64,000 nucleotides of DNA from Pontibacillus litoralis JSM 072002 (GTDB lineage Bacteria > Bacillota > Bacilli > Bacillales > BH030062): positions 1-64,000 of the forward strand of contig NZ_AVPG01000017.1 of NCBI RefSeq assembly GCF_000775615.1. Reading direction: 5' to 3'. Shown piece by piece: positions 55,678 to 63,943 of this stretch (positions are counted from its first letter, which is position 1; the number at the start of each line of letters is the position of its first letter). A program made the translations under genes and the position numbers. A model generated the notes under the pieces. That model was not told the origin of the DNA and searched no databases. It was given only the letters and a program-made list of their open reading frames with translations.

Positions 55678-57150
55678 GTGAACATGTTAATTATTGATCG
55701 AGATGAGACAGAAAAAGCTGGCATTGAATGGTTTATTAAGGCTAATCAAATGCGATTCAACGAAATCTATTATGCGCCGAGCATTCAACGAGCAAATAGA
55801 ATGATAAAAGACAAACAACCTGACGTGGTAATCATTGAATTGGATATGTTGACGAAAAGAAATATATCATCCTTTTCTATTCATGTTAAACGCTATTGCA
55901 AACGTTTAATAAGTATTACTGCTGAGCCACTATTTGAACGAGCTCAACAAGCCATAGAACTAAATTCAAGCTCGTTATTAGTCAAACCTTTTAACCTTAA
56001 ATTATTACAAACTGCATTGATGAAAGCTTCTCATCAAGAAAAACAACACCTCCAGCAAATACACCCAGAACATAGAAACCAAGAAGTTTACCATTCTTTA
56101 TTTATGGATGCAGAATTAGGAGACAATGTTAAACCTTATTTTTTACTGATAGAACCTGAAGATAAAAATAAAATAAAGGTTTTATACCAATGGTTACATC
56201 AATTAAAACTACCTTTTTCAACTGAACTATTTCCGCTTAGTCATATGGTTGTTTGTCTTGCTTATCCAATCGATTCAAGCGATGTGGAATCTATAAGAAA
56301 TGAAGCACATAAAATGTTGCAATGGGGAGAGGAAGCATTTGATTTCTCTATTAATATCGCAATCCATGATTGTTATTTAACCGTTGACAACCTTAAACAT
56401 GTGTATGACCAAACGAAAAACGCGCTTCAACTTAAATTTTATAAAGGCTTTAAACAAGTATTTCTAACGAGTGATACGCCTACATTTGTTACCTTTGATC
56501 CTTTTTTAACTTCTGCCGAACAACGAATGTGGATTACTAGTTTGGAAAAGGGAGATATTAATCGTTTGAAGGATTTTCTGCACCAATCTTTTACAATAAC
56601 TTCGAACACTTATCCTGAACCAGAAATTGTTCGAATTAAATTGACTAGCATTTTAGCTCAAATAAGACGCTTTATAAAAAATTATAAACTGTCCAAAATA
56701 GATGAAATAGAACGAGAATATCATACAATGTTTAGCATCATTTTAAATAGCCCTATTCTCTATACCATTATCCAAGAATTGATATTATTTTGCATCAAAG
56801 TGACCCAAAACGCACATTCCCACAAACAAAATGGGGAATTTGACTATATTGAGCGATCCATCTTCTATTTGGAAAATCATTACCAAAATAAAAACCTTAA
56901 ACTCGATGACATAGCCAGCTATTTAGATATTAGTCCAAACTATTTAAGTAGCTTACTTTCCGCTAAACAAAAACCTTTCAAAAAAATCTTAAGCACTATT
57001 CGCATTCAAGCTGCGAAAAAACAATTAAAAGAAACGGACTACTCTATACAACTAATTAGTGATCAAGTCGGGTATAAAGATCCGAATTATTTCTCACGCT
57101 CATTTAAAAAAGTCGTTGGGCTATCCCCTAAAGAATATCGCTCTTTCTAA
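55678..57150 (+). CDS. AraC-type response regulator with degenerate receiver
   Basis: A 490-residue YesN-like protein: receiver-like domain (1-115), a long helical middle part (about 130-385), and an AraC/XylS double helix-turn-helix (about 390-490; IASYLDISPNYLSSLL, ISDQVGYKDPNYFSRSFKK). In the receiver the phosphoacceptor position is Glu (DVVIIELDM, where families have Asp) and the acidic pair is interrupted (IIDRDET), though Thr (SITAE) and Lys (LVKPF) remain. No kinase gene is nearby. It is divergent from the yjiH-hut operon, its likely target. Start GTG 55678 or ATG 55684. Confidence 0.88.
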   Translation: MNMLIIDRDETEKAGIEWFIKANQMRFNEIYYAPSIQRANRMIKDKQPDVVIIELDMLTKRNISSFSIHVKRYCKRLISITAEPLFERAQQAIELNSSSLLVKPFNLKLLQTALMKASHQEKQHLQQIHPEHRNQEVYHSLFMDAELGDNVKPYFLLIEPEDKNKIKVLYQWLHQLKLPFSTELFPLSHMVVCLAYPIDSSDVESIRNEAHKMLQWGEEAFDFSINIAIHDCYLTVDNLKHVYDQTKNALQLKFYKGFKQVFLTSDTPTFVTFDPFLTSAEQRMWITSLEKGDINRLKDFLHQSFTITSNTYPEPEIVRIKLTSILAQIRRFIKNYKLSKIDEIEREYHTMFSIILNSPILYTIIQELILFCIKVTQNAHSHKQNGEFDYIERSIFYLENHYQNKNLKLDDIASYLDISPNYLSSLLSAKQKPFKKILSTIRIQAAKKQLKETDYSIQLISDQVGYKDPNYFSRSFKKVVGLSPKEYRSF

Positions 57151-57245
57151 TCAAACAATACAATCACACGTTGACTCAAAGGACATCTCACAAGTTCTAA
57201 TTATGACTCACGCTCCAAATCCGCAGCACATAAATAAACTGAATT

Positions 57246-57259
57246 ATTTGAATTCAAAT
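57246..57259. promoter_or_regulatory. Palindrome over the fdhA -35 region
   Basis: ATTTGAATTCAAAT, a perfect 14-bp palindrome, overlaps the -35 hexamer TTGAAT (57248-57253) of a promoter whose -10 is TATAAT (57270-57275), 16 bases apart. It is a candidate operator; no regulator is identified. Confidence 0.5.
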
Positions 57260-57337
57260 CGTTGTATAGTATAATATAGCTAGAATAAAAACGCTTACTA
57301 AGAAGGCACCATTTACTCATGATTAGGGAGTGGTTGA

Positions 57338-58555
57338 ATGGCAGGAAATCGTGGCGTCGTTTATGTTGGAAAAGGACATGTAGAAGTGCAGGATATTCGT
57401 TACCCGGAACTGGTTTTACGAGATGGACCTGGGGTTAATCCTCTAAATGTCGGCAGAAAGTGTAATCATGGTGTCATTGTGAAAGTGGTAACCACTAATA
57501 TTTGTGGTAGTGATCAACATATGGTAAGGGGCCGGACAACTGCACCGAGTGGTTTAGTACTTGGTCATGAAATTACAGGGGAAGTGATAGAAGTTGGTAG
57601 TGATGTCGAATTTATTCAAAAAGGAGATTTAGTGTCTGTTCCGTTTAATATTGCTTGCGGCCGTTGTCGCAGTTGTAAAACACAAGACACGCATATTTGT
57701 GAAAATGTCAATCCAGATCGCCCAGGTTCTGCCTATGGTTATGTGGATATGGGGGGGTGGGTTGGAGGTCAATCAGAATATGTGATGGTTCCGTACGCTG
57801 ACTTCCAATTGTTAAAGTTCCCTGATAAAGACCGAGCAATGGAAAAAATTCTCGATTTAACGATGCTATCTGACATATTCCCTACTGGTTATCACGGTGC
57901 AGTTAGCGCTGGTGTGAAACCAGGTTCTACAGTTTATGTTGCTGGTGCTGGCCCTGTAGGACTTGCTGCCGCTCACTCTGCACAATTGTTAGGCGCATCT
58001 GTCGTTATTGTCGGCGATCTCATTGAAGAGCGACTAGCCCAAGCAAGAAGTTTCGGATGTGAAACCGTCAACCTCCGAAATCATCCTAATCTCGCTGACC
58101 AAATCGATCAAATTCTCGGCGTTCCAGAAGTTGATTGTGCTATCGACGCCGTCGGCTTTGAAGCAAGTGGACATGGTGAAGGTGCTCAAGAAGCTCCTGC
58201 TACCGTATTAAATGCGGTTATGGATATCACACGAGCGGGAGGAAGATTGGGCATACCTGGTTTATATGTAACTGGAGACCCAGGTGGAATCGACGACGAT
58301 GCTAAAGAAGGAACACTTAAAATCCGGCTAGGACTAGGCTGGGCAAAGGCACATACCTTTGTGACAGGTCAAACACCTGTTATGAAATACCACCGTGATT
58401 TGATGATGGCCATTTTAAGTGGTCGCGCACAGATTGCTAAAGCGGTAAACGCCACGTTAATTTCCCTTGATGAAGCACCGGCTAGTTATCAACAATTTGA
58501 CGGCGGTGCTTCAAAGAAATTTGTCATCGATCCGCATGGGCTTGTAAGAAGTTAA
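57338..58555 (+). CDS. fdhA: Glutathione-independent formaldehyde dehydrogenase
   Basis: A 405-residue zinc-dependent medium-chain dehydrogenase of the Pseudomonas putida formaldehyde dehydrogenase type. Catalytic zinc ligands are Cys in TTNICGSDQHM and His in GHEITGEV; the four structural Cys are in ACGRCRSCKTQDTHIC. The NAD motif is VAGAGPVGLAAAH. The lobe-specific insertion (YGYVDMGGWVGGQSEYV, DPGGIDDDA) marks this family, which holds NAD tightly and may act as an aldehyde dismutase. It is a single-gene unit between the regulator and rocB. Detoxifies formaldehyde to formate. Confidence 0.92.
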   Translation: MAGNRGVVYVGKGHVEVQDIRYPELVLRDGPGVNPLNVGRKCNHGVIVKVVTTNICGSDQHMVRGRTTAPSGLVLGHEITGEVIEVGSDVEFIQKGDLVSVPFNIACGRCRSCKTQDTHICENVNPDRPGSAYGYVDMGGWVGGQSEYVMVPYADFQLLKFPDKDRAMEKILDLTMLSDIFPTGYHGAVSAGVKPGSTVYVAGAGPVGLAAAHSAQLLGASVVIVGDLIEERLAQARSFGCETVNLRNHPNLADQIDQILGVPEVDCAIDAVGFEASGHGEGAQEAPATVLNAVMDITRAGGRLGIPGLYVTGDPGGIDDDAKEGTLKIRLGLGWAKAHTFVTGQTPVMKYHRDLMMAILSGRAQIAKAVNATLISLDEAPASYQQFDGGASKKFVIDPHGLVRS

Positions 58556-58597
58556 TACAAAAAGCGCAGCACCAAAGGAAGTGCTGCGCTTTTTTAC
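58556..58597 (+). terminator. Bidirectional terminator between fdhA and rocB
   Basis: A 12-bp perfect GC-rich stem (58561-58572 with 58581-58592), 8-base loop, T6 on the plus strand and T-rich DNA on the minus strand. Confidence 0.92.
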
Positions 58598-58598
58598 T

Positions 58599-60227
58599 TT
58601 AATTATCTTCTTTTAACAAATAATGAATCGTTTCTGTTAATACATGCGGTAGTTGGTCAAAGCTATACGTAAGCTCTAACCTTTCTGTCCATTGGTGTGC
58701 GTCCTTGCCTCTAGGTCCGACGTTCAGTATAGGAACTTGAAACATCTGTAACATCTTCTCTGTTAAATCGAATCCTTTTCCTTTCAACGGCATGTTGCCC
58801 ATCAACGTTTCTAATGCTGTTGCAGAAGTAATAGGTCCAATAAAGCTTAAGTCAGATAATCCAGGGAAAAATTCTATTTCTTTCACATCTACTTGGAACT
58901 GTTGTTTCGCTAAGTGTTGCACGAATTCTATCGTCCGTTGAATATAGGGGTCTTGCTTGGAAGAAACCGCAGGATAAAATGGCGGACTATAAAATAACAC
59001 AATCATTGGCGCTAAATCTTTGCATAACGTAGCTAATTCTTGTACAAGCAATGTAGAAAAATCTCGATCCCCTTTATCTCGATGATTAAGAAGCAAATTC
59101 TCTCGTCTTTTTACTTCTTCTCGTCCATAGCGAGCAATTGCTTCTTGAACTAACTCGTCATACATGAACACTTGAACATTCATCTCTGGTATGCTGAGCT
59201 CTTGTTCCTCGCGATAAAAAGCCTTCGCTTTCGCTTTAAAATGCTTTGTGATTCGTACACTTGCCTTGTGAGCAGCATGGAGCAATTTATTATTCAGTTC
59301 ATCTACAGATTGGTTCATATATAATACGTTATACATAGAAATGGCTGCTTGAGGCGTTTGTACCGAGTATTCCTCCTTCAAATCTCTTTGCATAAGGCTT
59401 ACTGGAGGTGGTGTTATTTCATCCCTAACTGTTTCACTGAAATGTTCATTCAATTCCATTTCTTGAGCAATATAACTCATCATTAAATTCGCATTTAAAC
59501 CAGCAAACGGTTCACCAACATGCGTCTCTTTCCCATAGCAAAAAAAACCAGGCAACACCTTCCCAATTGAACCGGAATAAGCATAATTATGGTCATCACC
59601 AGGGTATTGGCTAAACATCGGCTCACCGTTTAAACAAGCACGAAACGTTAACCCTTCCTGTTCCTGGATGGATTGAAGCACAGGTAAAGCATGCAGCATA
59701 CCTAATGAGTTTGCTTCTTCATCAGGTACTGTCACAAGTAGTATGTTGCCGTCAAATGCTCCAGTAAACGCCTTTTCTAATAAAGATAAATGGAGCACAA
59801 GACCCGCTTTCATATCCATAATCCCTCTGCCAAACAACCATTCTCCATGCTGTAGATCTTGTTGCACTAGCTTCGGTAATTCCTCAATATGCTCATTGAA
59901 ATCCCTTGTCAACTCGCGTGGGTGGAAAGCTATGTTTTTTCTAGATCCGAAATCGTCGATACCGACCACATCAAAGTGACTTAACAAAATGATAGTATCC
60001 TTTGCGTTCCCTTGTTTGACAAGCGCTGTTAAAAGCCGTCTCCCATCTTGGAGAGGATGTAAGGCTACATAGCTCGGATTATTTTGGAAATAAGTTCGAC
60101 TACCTAGCAGTTGATACAAGTGTTCCACTAAGGCAATCTCTGCTTCACTCCCCGTAATACTAGGATAGGAAACAAGGGAGCATAATAAATTAATCATTTC
60201 TTCTCTTTGCTGCCATTTCATCTCCAT
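58599..60227 (-). CDS. rocB: RocB-like M20-family peptidase
   Basis: A 542-residue M20 metallopeptidase related to B. subtilis RocB (566 residues), a protein of arginine and ornithine use. Metal ligands are visible as His in LLSHFDVVG, Asp in GIMDMKAGL and Glu-Glu in VPDEEANSLG. It probably hydrolyses a small peptide or amide. No roc operon genes are adjacent. GGTGGAG ribosome site. The name rests on overall similarity; the substrate is unproven. Confidence 0.82.
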   Translation of the reverse strand: MEMKWQQREEMINLLCSLVSYPSITGSEAEIALVEHLYQLLGSRTYFQNNPSYVALHPLQDGRRLLTALVKQGNAKDTIILLSHFDVVGIDDFGSRKNIAFHPRELTRDFNEHIEELPKLVQQDLQHGEWLFGRGIMDMKAGLVLHLSLLEKAFTGAFDGNILLVTVPDEEANSLGMLHALPVLQSIQEQEGLTFRACLNGEPMFSQYPGDDHNYAYSGSIGKVLPGFFCYGKETHVGEPFAGLNANLMMSYIAQEMELNEHFSETVRDEITPPPVSLMQRDLKEEYSVQTPQAAISMYNVLYMNQSVDELNNKLLHAAHKASVRITKHFKAKAKAFYREEQELSIPEMNVQVFMYDELVQEAIARYGREEVKRRENLLLNHRDKGDRDFSTLLVQELATLCKDLAPMIVLFYSPPFYPAVSSKQDPYIQRTIEFVQHLAKQQFQVDVKEIEFFPGLSDLSFIGPITSATALETLMGNMPLKGKGFDLTEKMLQMFQVPILNVGPRGKDAHQWTERLELTYSFDQLPHVLTETIHYLLKEDN

Positions 60228-60382
60228 CTTTTCTCCACCGCCTTTTTAGTTAACGCTTTCATCCTAACACAATTCACCTCATTATGCAGATGGTGGCATC
60301 CGAATAATTCTTCGCAATAAGTTGACATTTAATCATCCTTAACAGAAAATAAAAGCAAAGTGACGAACAGGAGGTGCCCTAT

Positions 60383-61129
60383 GTGAAAACTGCCATTATT
60401 GCCCATCGTGGCGCGAGTAAAATTGCACCAGAAAACACAATGCCTGCATTTAAATTAGCGAGTAAAATTGGGGCTGACGGAATTGAAACAGATGTACAAT
60501 TAACAAAAGATAACATCCCTATTCTGATCCACGATGAAACGTTAAAAAGAACGACGAACGGACAAGGATATGTTAAAGATTTCACTTGTGACGAGTTAAA
60601 GCAATTAGACGCTGGAGCATGGTTTTCAGACAAATATGTAGGTACCCAGATACTTACACTAGAACAATTTTTGAAATGGGCACAAAAAGAAAATTCGTTT
60701 ACCATTCACTTAGAATTAAAAACGAACATAATTGAATACAAACACATTGAATCGCTCGTTTTAGAACAAATAAAACATTTTAACCTTGAAAACAACACTA
60801 TCATTTCTAGCTTTAATCCACAAAGTATCAAGCAAATGGGCCACTTAACGACGAAAGTAGAAACGGCATTACTCCTTTCCCAACGAACGAAAAAACCATT
60901 AGATTATGTAAAACAAATTGGTGCAGATGGACTTCACATACGATACTCCTTACTAACAAAACGCCTAGTTGAAGAAAGTAACCAACATACCATTCCTATT
61001 CGTGTCTATACAGTTAACCGCCCTACCCAACTCATGCGTTGCTATAAGTGGAAATGCAACGGGCTATTCACAGATGTACCACACACAGCAATGGAGTACC
61101 AACAAGTGTATAACTTTAAAAATCAATAA
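60383..61129 (+). CDS. Glycerophosphodiester phosphodiesterase (GDPD family)
   Basis: A 248-residue cytoplasmic GDPD enzyme. The start is GTG at 60383 with AGGAGGTG 6 bases upstream; the upstream in-frame GTG lies within that site. Active-site residues are in IIAHRGASKIAPENTMPAF (His, Arg, Glu) and IETDVQLTKDNIPILIHDET (Glu, Asp, His). No signal peptide, unlike secreted GlpQ. It releases glycerol 3-phosphate from deacylated phospholipids. Relatives include B. subtilis YqiK. Confidence 0.93.
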   Translation: MKTAIIAHRGASKIAPENTMPAFKLASKIGADGIETDVQLTKDNIPILIHDETLKRTTNGQGYVKDFTCDELKQLDAGAWFSDKYVGTQILTLEQFLKWAQKENSFTIHLELKTNIIEYKHIESLVLEQIKHFNLENNTIISSFNPQSIKQMGHLTTKVETALLLSQRTKKPLDYVKQIGADGLHIRYSLLTKRLVEESNQHTIPIRVYTVNRPTQLMRCYKWKCNGLFTDVPHTAMEYQQVYNFKNQ

Positions 61130-61312
61130 ACGAACCTTTTCCATGTTATGAATAGTAGAAAAAGGGTATATCATTAGTAATCACGAAATAGGCGAGCACC
61201 CGATATTTATTATCCTAACATAAACCATTGATAGTACAGCCGAAAGCGTGATAACATATTACAATATAAAGAGAAGGAATATTACAGAAAAAATGCAAAG
61301 GGGTGTAATAGT

Positions 61313-61732
61313 ATGAATAACATACTAGTTGCATATGATGGTTCTAAGTTAAGTAAACAAGCATTACAAGAAGCGATGAATCGAGCAGATGAAAATCCTG
61401 AAACAGAAATTCACGTTGTTACAGTAGTCAATCCGACGGGCCCATTTACGAATAAAACCATCTATAAAAGTATTGAAGATGAGCTACGAAAAGACTCTAA
61501 AGTGGAATTAGCGAAGTTAGTAGAACAATTTAAGCGTGAAGATCAACATATCGAAACAGAAGTACTTACTGGAAACCCTGGGGCGCAAATTTGCAAATAT
61601 GCAAAAAACAATGATATTACTTTAATTATGATTGGTAGCCGCGGTCTAAGAAACGTAAAAGAATTGTTTTTAGGTAGCGTCAGTCATAATGTTGTACAGC
61701 ACGCTCATTGCCCTGTACTTATATTTAAATAG
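61313..61732 (+). CDS. Universal stress protein A family
   Basis: A 139-residue UspA-fold protein. N-terminal NILVAYDGSKLSKQALQEA and the ATP-binding motif IGSRGLRNVKELFLGSVSHN (G-2X-G-9X-GS) indicate an ATP-binding member. Likely a cytoplasmic stress protein of unknown specific function. AAAGGGGTG precedes the ATG. The 180 bases upstream show no gene; a sigma-B promoter was looked for but not found. Confidence 0.93.
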   Translation: MNNILVAYDGSKLSKQALQEAMNRADENPETEIHVVTVVNPTGPFTNKTIYKSIEDELRKDSKVELAKLVEQFKREDQHIETEVLTGNPGAQICKYAKNNDITLIMIGSRGLRNVKELFLGSVSHNVVQHAHCPVLIFK

Positions 61733-61735
61733 TAG

Positions 61736-61768
61736 AAAACGTAGGACAAAATAACGTCCTACGTTTTT
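61736..61768 (+). terminator. Terminator of the UspA gene
   Basis: A 12-bp perfect stem (61736-61747 with 61756-61767), 8-base loop and T5 run, directly after the stop codon. Confidence 0.9.
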
Positions 61769-61801
61769 GTACTACCATATTTAAAATTTTATGGTTCCGA
61801 A

Positions 61802-62383
61802 CTATTCACTCCTAACGACACTTTCGTATGTCTTTGTAACTCCCCACACCTTTTTATAATTTGTGTAACCATTTATAGCAATATCCAAATCGTGAAACAT
61901 ACGATGTAATGATTGTACGTGTGAGACCTGTTCTTCCCCATTAACTACCTGATTTGCTATACTATGAATAGATTCTATATCTTGCTTGAGGACTTTCCCG
62001 TAATCTTCTGCATTATCTATATACTTTATTATAGCGCTCGCTTGCTCTTTTTGCTCTTCAAGTTGCAATGAATCTAACTTTCCATACCCAGTTGTCCGGT
62101 TATAAAACTCGTGTTGCTTTGCTATAAATACACCTATATCACTCATTTCTGTTTGTCCACCATTTTCATCGCTGCTCGCTTCTGTTACTACTTCCTCCTT
62201 CACCTCTGCACCATCATTGCTTTCTTTTTCTCGTTGCTTTTCATTCGCATTCGTTTTTTCTTCCTTTTCTTCTTTTACGTCTTCAGATGCAAAGTTAGCT
62301 GAGACTACGAAGTAAGCCATGGTAATCGTAAGTGCTAGAATACATATAACCCCAATCCACATTAGTACTTTTAACGTTTTCAC
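61802..62383 (-). CDS. Membrane-anchored protein of unknown function
   Basis: A 193-residue protein with an N-terminal signal anchor (about 5-30), a low-complexity Glu/Lys/Asn linker (33-75, for example EKEEKTNANEKQREKES) and a helical external domain (80-190). No domain is recognised. A single-gene unit convergent with the UspA gene. AAGGGGGAATT precedes the ATG. The layout resembles exported Bacillus envelope proteins whose ligand is not known. Confidence 0.75.
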   Translation of the reverse strand: MKTLKVLMWIGVICILALTITMAYFVVSANFASEDVKEEKEEKTNANEKQREKESNDGAEVKEEVVTEASSDENGGQTEMSDIGVFIAKQHEFYNRTTGYGKLDSLQLEEQKEQASAIIKYIDNAEDYGKVLKQDIESIHSIANQVVNGEEQVSHVQSLHRMFHDLDIAINGYTNYKKVWGVTKTYESVVRSE

Positions 62384-62548
62384 CTAATTCCCCCTTAACT
62401 TCATATAAACTCACTCTGTATAGAATAGCAAAATAGTCCTTTTATGTAAAATTTAACTTAATTGCTTGAATTAACGTGCCGAATAGATGAATAATATGGT
62501 AGAATAACAGGTAGATGTACGAAACTATGGAACTCGGAGGATCTCAAT

Positions 62549-62842
62549 ATGCTAGAAACCACTATTAATCGCTTTCGATTAGCTGGATTTATTGAAGGAG
62601 GCTCTTTACTCGTATTATTATTTCTTGCCATGCCATTAAAATATATGGCGGATATTCCAGAAGCTGTAACGATTGTTGGCTCACTTCACGGTTTCTTCTT
62701 TATTAGTTATATACTTATAATCGCTTATACGACATATAAAATTCGCTGGTCTATCTTATGGGTGTTCTCTGCTTTTATTGTCGCTTTTATCCCATTCGGT
62801 AATTTTCTATTAGATATACAAATAAAAAAGAAGTTCGCATAG
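62549..62842 (+). CDS. DUF3817 membrane protein
   Basis: A 97-residue three-helix membrane protein. The opening INRFRLAGFIEGGSLLVLLF, the PLKYMADIP turn and VGSLHGFFFI are typical of DUF3817. The family is common in Bacilli and of unknown function; the His in the second helix is conserved in relatives. CGGAGG ribosome site upstream. Single gene ending in a strong terminator. Confidence 0.88.
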   Translation: MLETTINRFRLAGFIEGGSLLVLLFLAMPLKYMADIPEAVTIVGSLHGFFFISYILIIAYTTYKIRWSILWVFSAFIVAFIPFGNFLLDIQIKKKFA

Positions 62843-62876
62843 AAAACAAGTCAACCACATTCGGTTGACTTGTTTT
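62843..62876 (+). terminator. Bidirectional terminator between the DUF3817 gene and the amidase
   Basis: A 14-bp perfect stem (AAAACAAGTCAACC with its complement) and 5-base loop with T/A runs on both sides. Confidence 0.9.
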
Positions 62877-63862
62877 CAGTCTAAATACACATACTTACTA
62901 TGAGCCGTTATATAATAAATGCTACCTTTACTATTTTTCACTTCATATTGATAGCCATTTCCTACTTTTAATTTTTGTATTACCACCGGAAATCCATACC
63001 CTTTTTGAACATAACCGGCTACATCATCATCACTCCAAGAAGGCTTGTTGTAAAATCGTAATCCATCTACTTTTGAACGTATCCATTTATCATCATAATC
63101 ACTTGAACTTCTAGACTTTATTTCAACATCTTGCTCCTCTACCCAAGAATAAATTTCTTGTAACAAAAAGCGATCTGATTTCACTTGCTGCACCGTATAT
63201 GTTTTTCCTTTAACATAGTCAGGTATTACTTCACCTGTCGCATAACGAGATGCAGACAACTTTAATACTACTCGATCTCCTTTTTTTATATCTCTACTAT
63301 TTCCTTTTTTAAGACTGAAGTACGCCGCGATTCCTTCAGCTACGGCATAACCTACTTCCTGTAAGACGGCTTCTTTTCTCATTTGCTTTATATCAATGGA
63401 AGAATCCATAAATCCGCCTTCTACTAAAATCGCTGGCATAATTGATTCACGCAGCATATGAAAGTTATCCTTTTTTAGACCTCGATCTGTTAATCCATAG
63501 GCTTTGACTACTCGATCATGCACTTCACGAGCTAGTTTCTCTGCATTTGGCCAACTTCCTATATACGTGTAAGTTTCTGTACCAGAATGAGTCCCCCAAT
63601 TTCCATCATATGCATTGTGATGAACGGTTACAAGAATATCTGCTCCCCAATTATTTGCTTTATTCGTGCGTTCCTCTAACGGCACATCTCGCTTCCCAGT
63701 CGGATCATCTAAACGTAAAATGGTAACGCCCTCATAATCATTTAATCGACGAATTGTCGCTTCCACAATTTGATTATTAAACATCCATTCATGTTCACCA
63801 TCAGGCGTGCGTTTACCACGTGTGTTCAATCCATGCCCAGCACCAATCGCCACTTTTTTCAT
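62876..63862 (-). CDS. N-acetylmuramoyl-L-alanine amidase without signal peptide
   Basis: A 328-residue Amidase_3 enzyme. Zinc ligands are His in IGAGHGLNT, Glu in the EHEWMFN region and His in VTVHHNAYD; the catalytic Glu is in ILVEGGFMDS. The catalytic part spans 1-185. Two C-terminal beta-rich modules follow: an SH3-like part (about 190-250) and a last module (about 255-328) typical of wall binding. There is no signal peptide, as in sporulation amidase CwlC and phage endolysins. It may lyse the mother cell, or be an acquired phage lysin. AAAGGGTG ribosome site. Confidence 0.9.
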   Translation of the reverse strand: MKKVAIGAGHGLNTRGKRTPDGEHEWMFNNQIVEATIRRLNDYEGVTILRLDDPTGKRDVPLEERTNKANNWGADILVTVHHNAYDGNWGTHSGTETYTYIGSWPNAEKLAREVHDRVVKAYGLTDRGLKKDNFHMLRESIMPAILVEGGFMDSSIDIKQMRKEAVLQEVGYAVAEGIAAYFSLKKGNSRDIKKGDRVVLKLSASRYATGEVIPDYVKGKTYTVQQVKSDRFLLQEIYSWVEEQDVEIKSRSSSDYDDKWIRSKVDGLRFYNKPSWSDDDVAGYVQKGYGFPVVIQKLKVGNGYQYEVKNSKGSIYYITAHSKYVYLD

Positions 63863-63943
63863 GATATTATCACCCTTTATTTATAATTTAGAATATCTTA
63901 TACAACCTTCCTATGTACGGTAACGGCAAATGATTCATGGATG

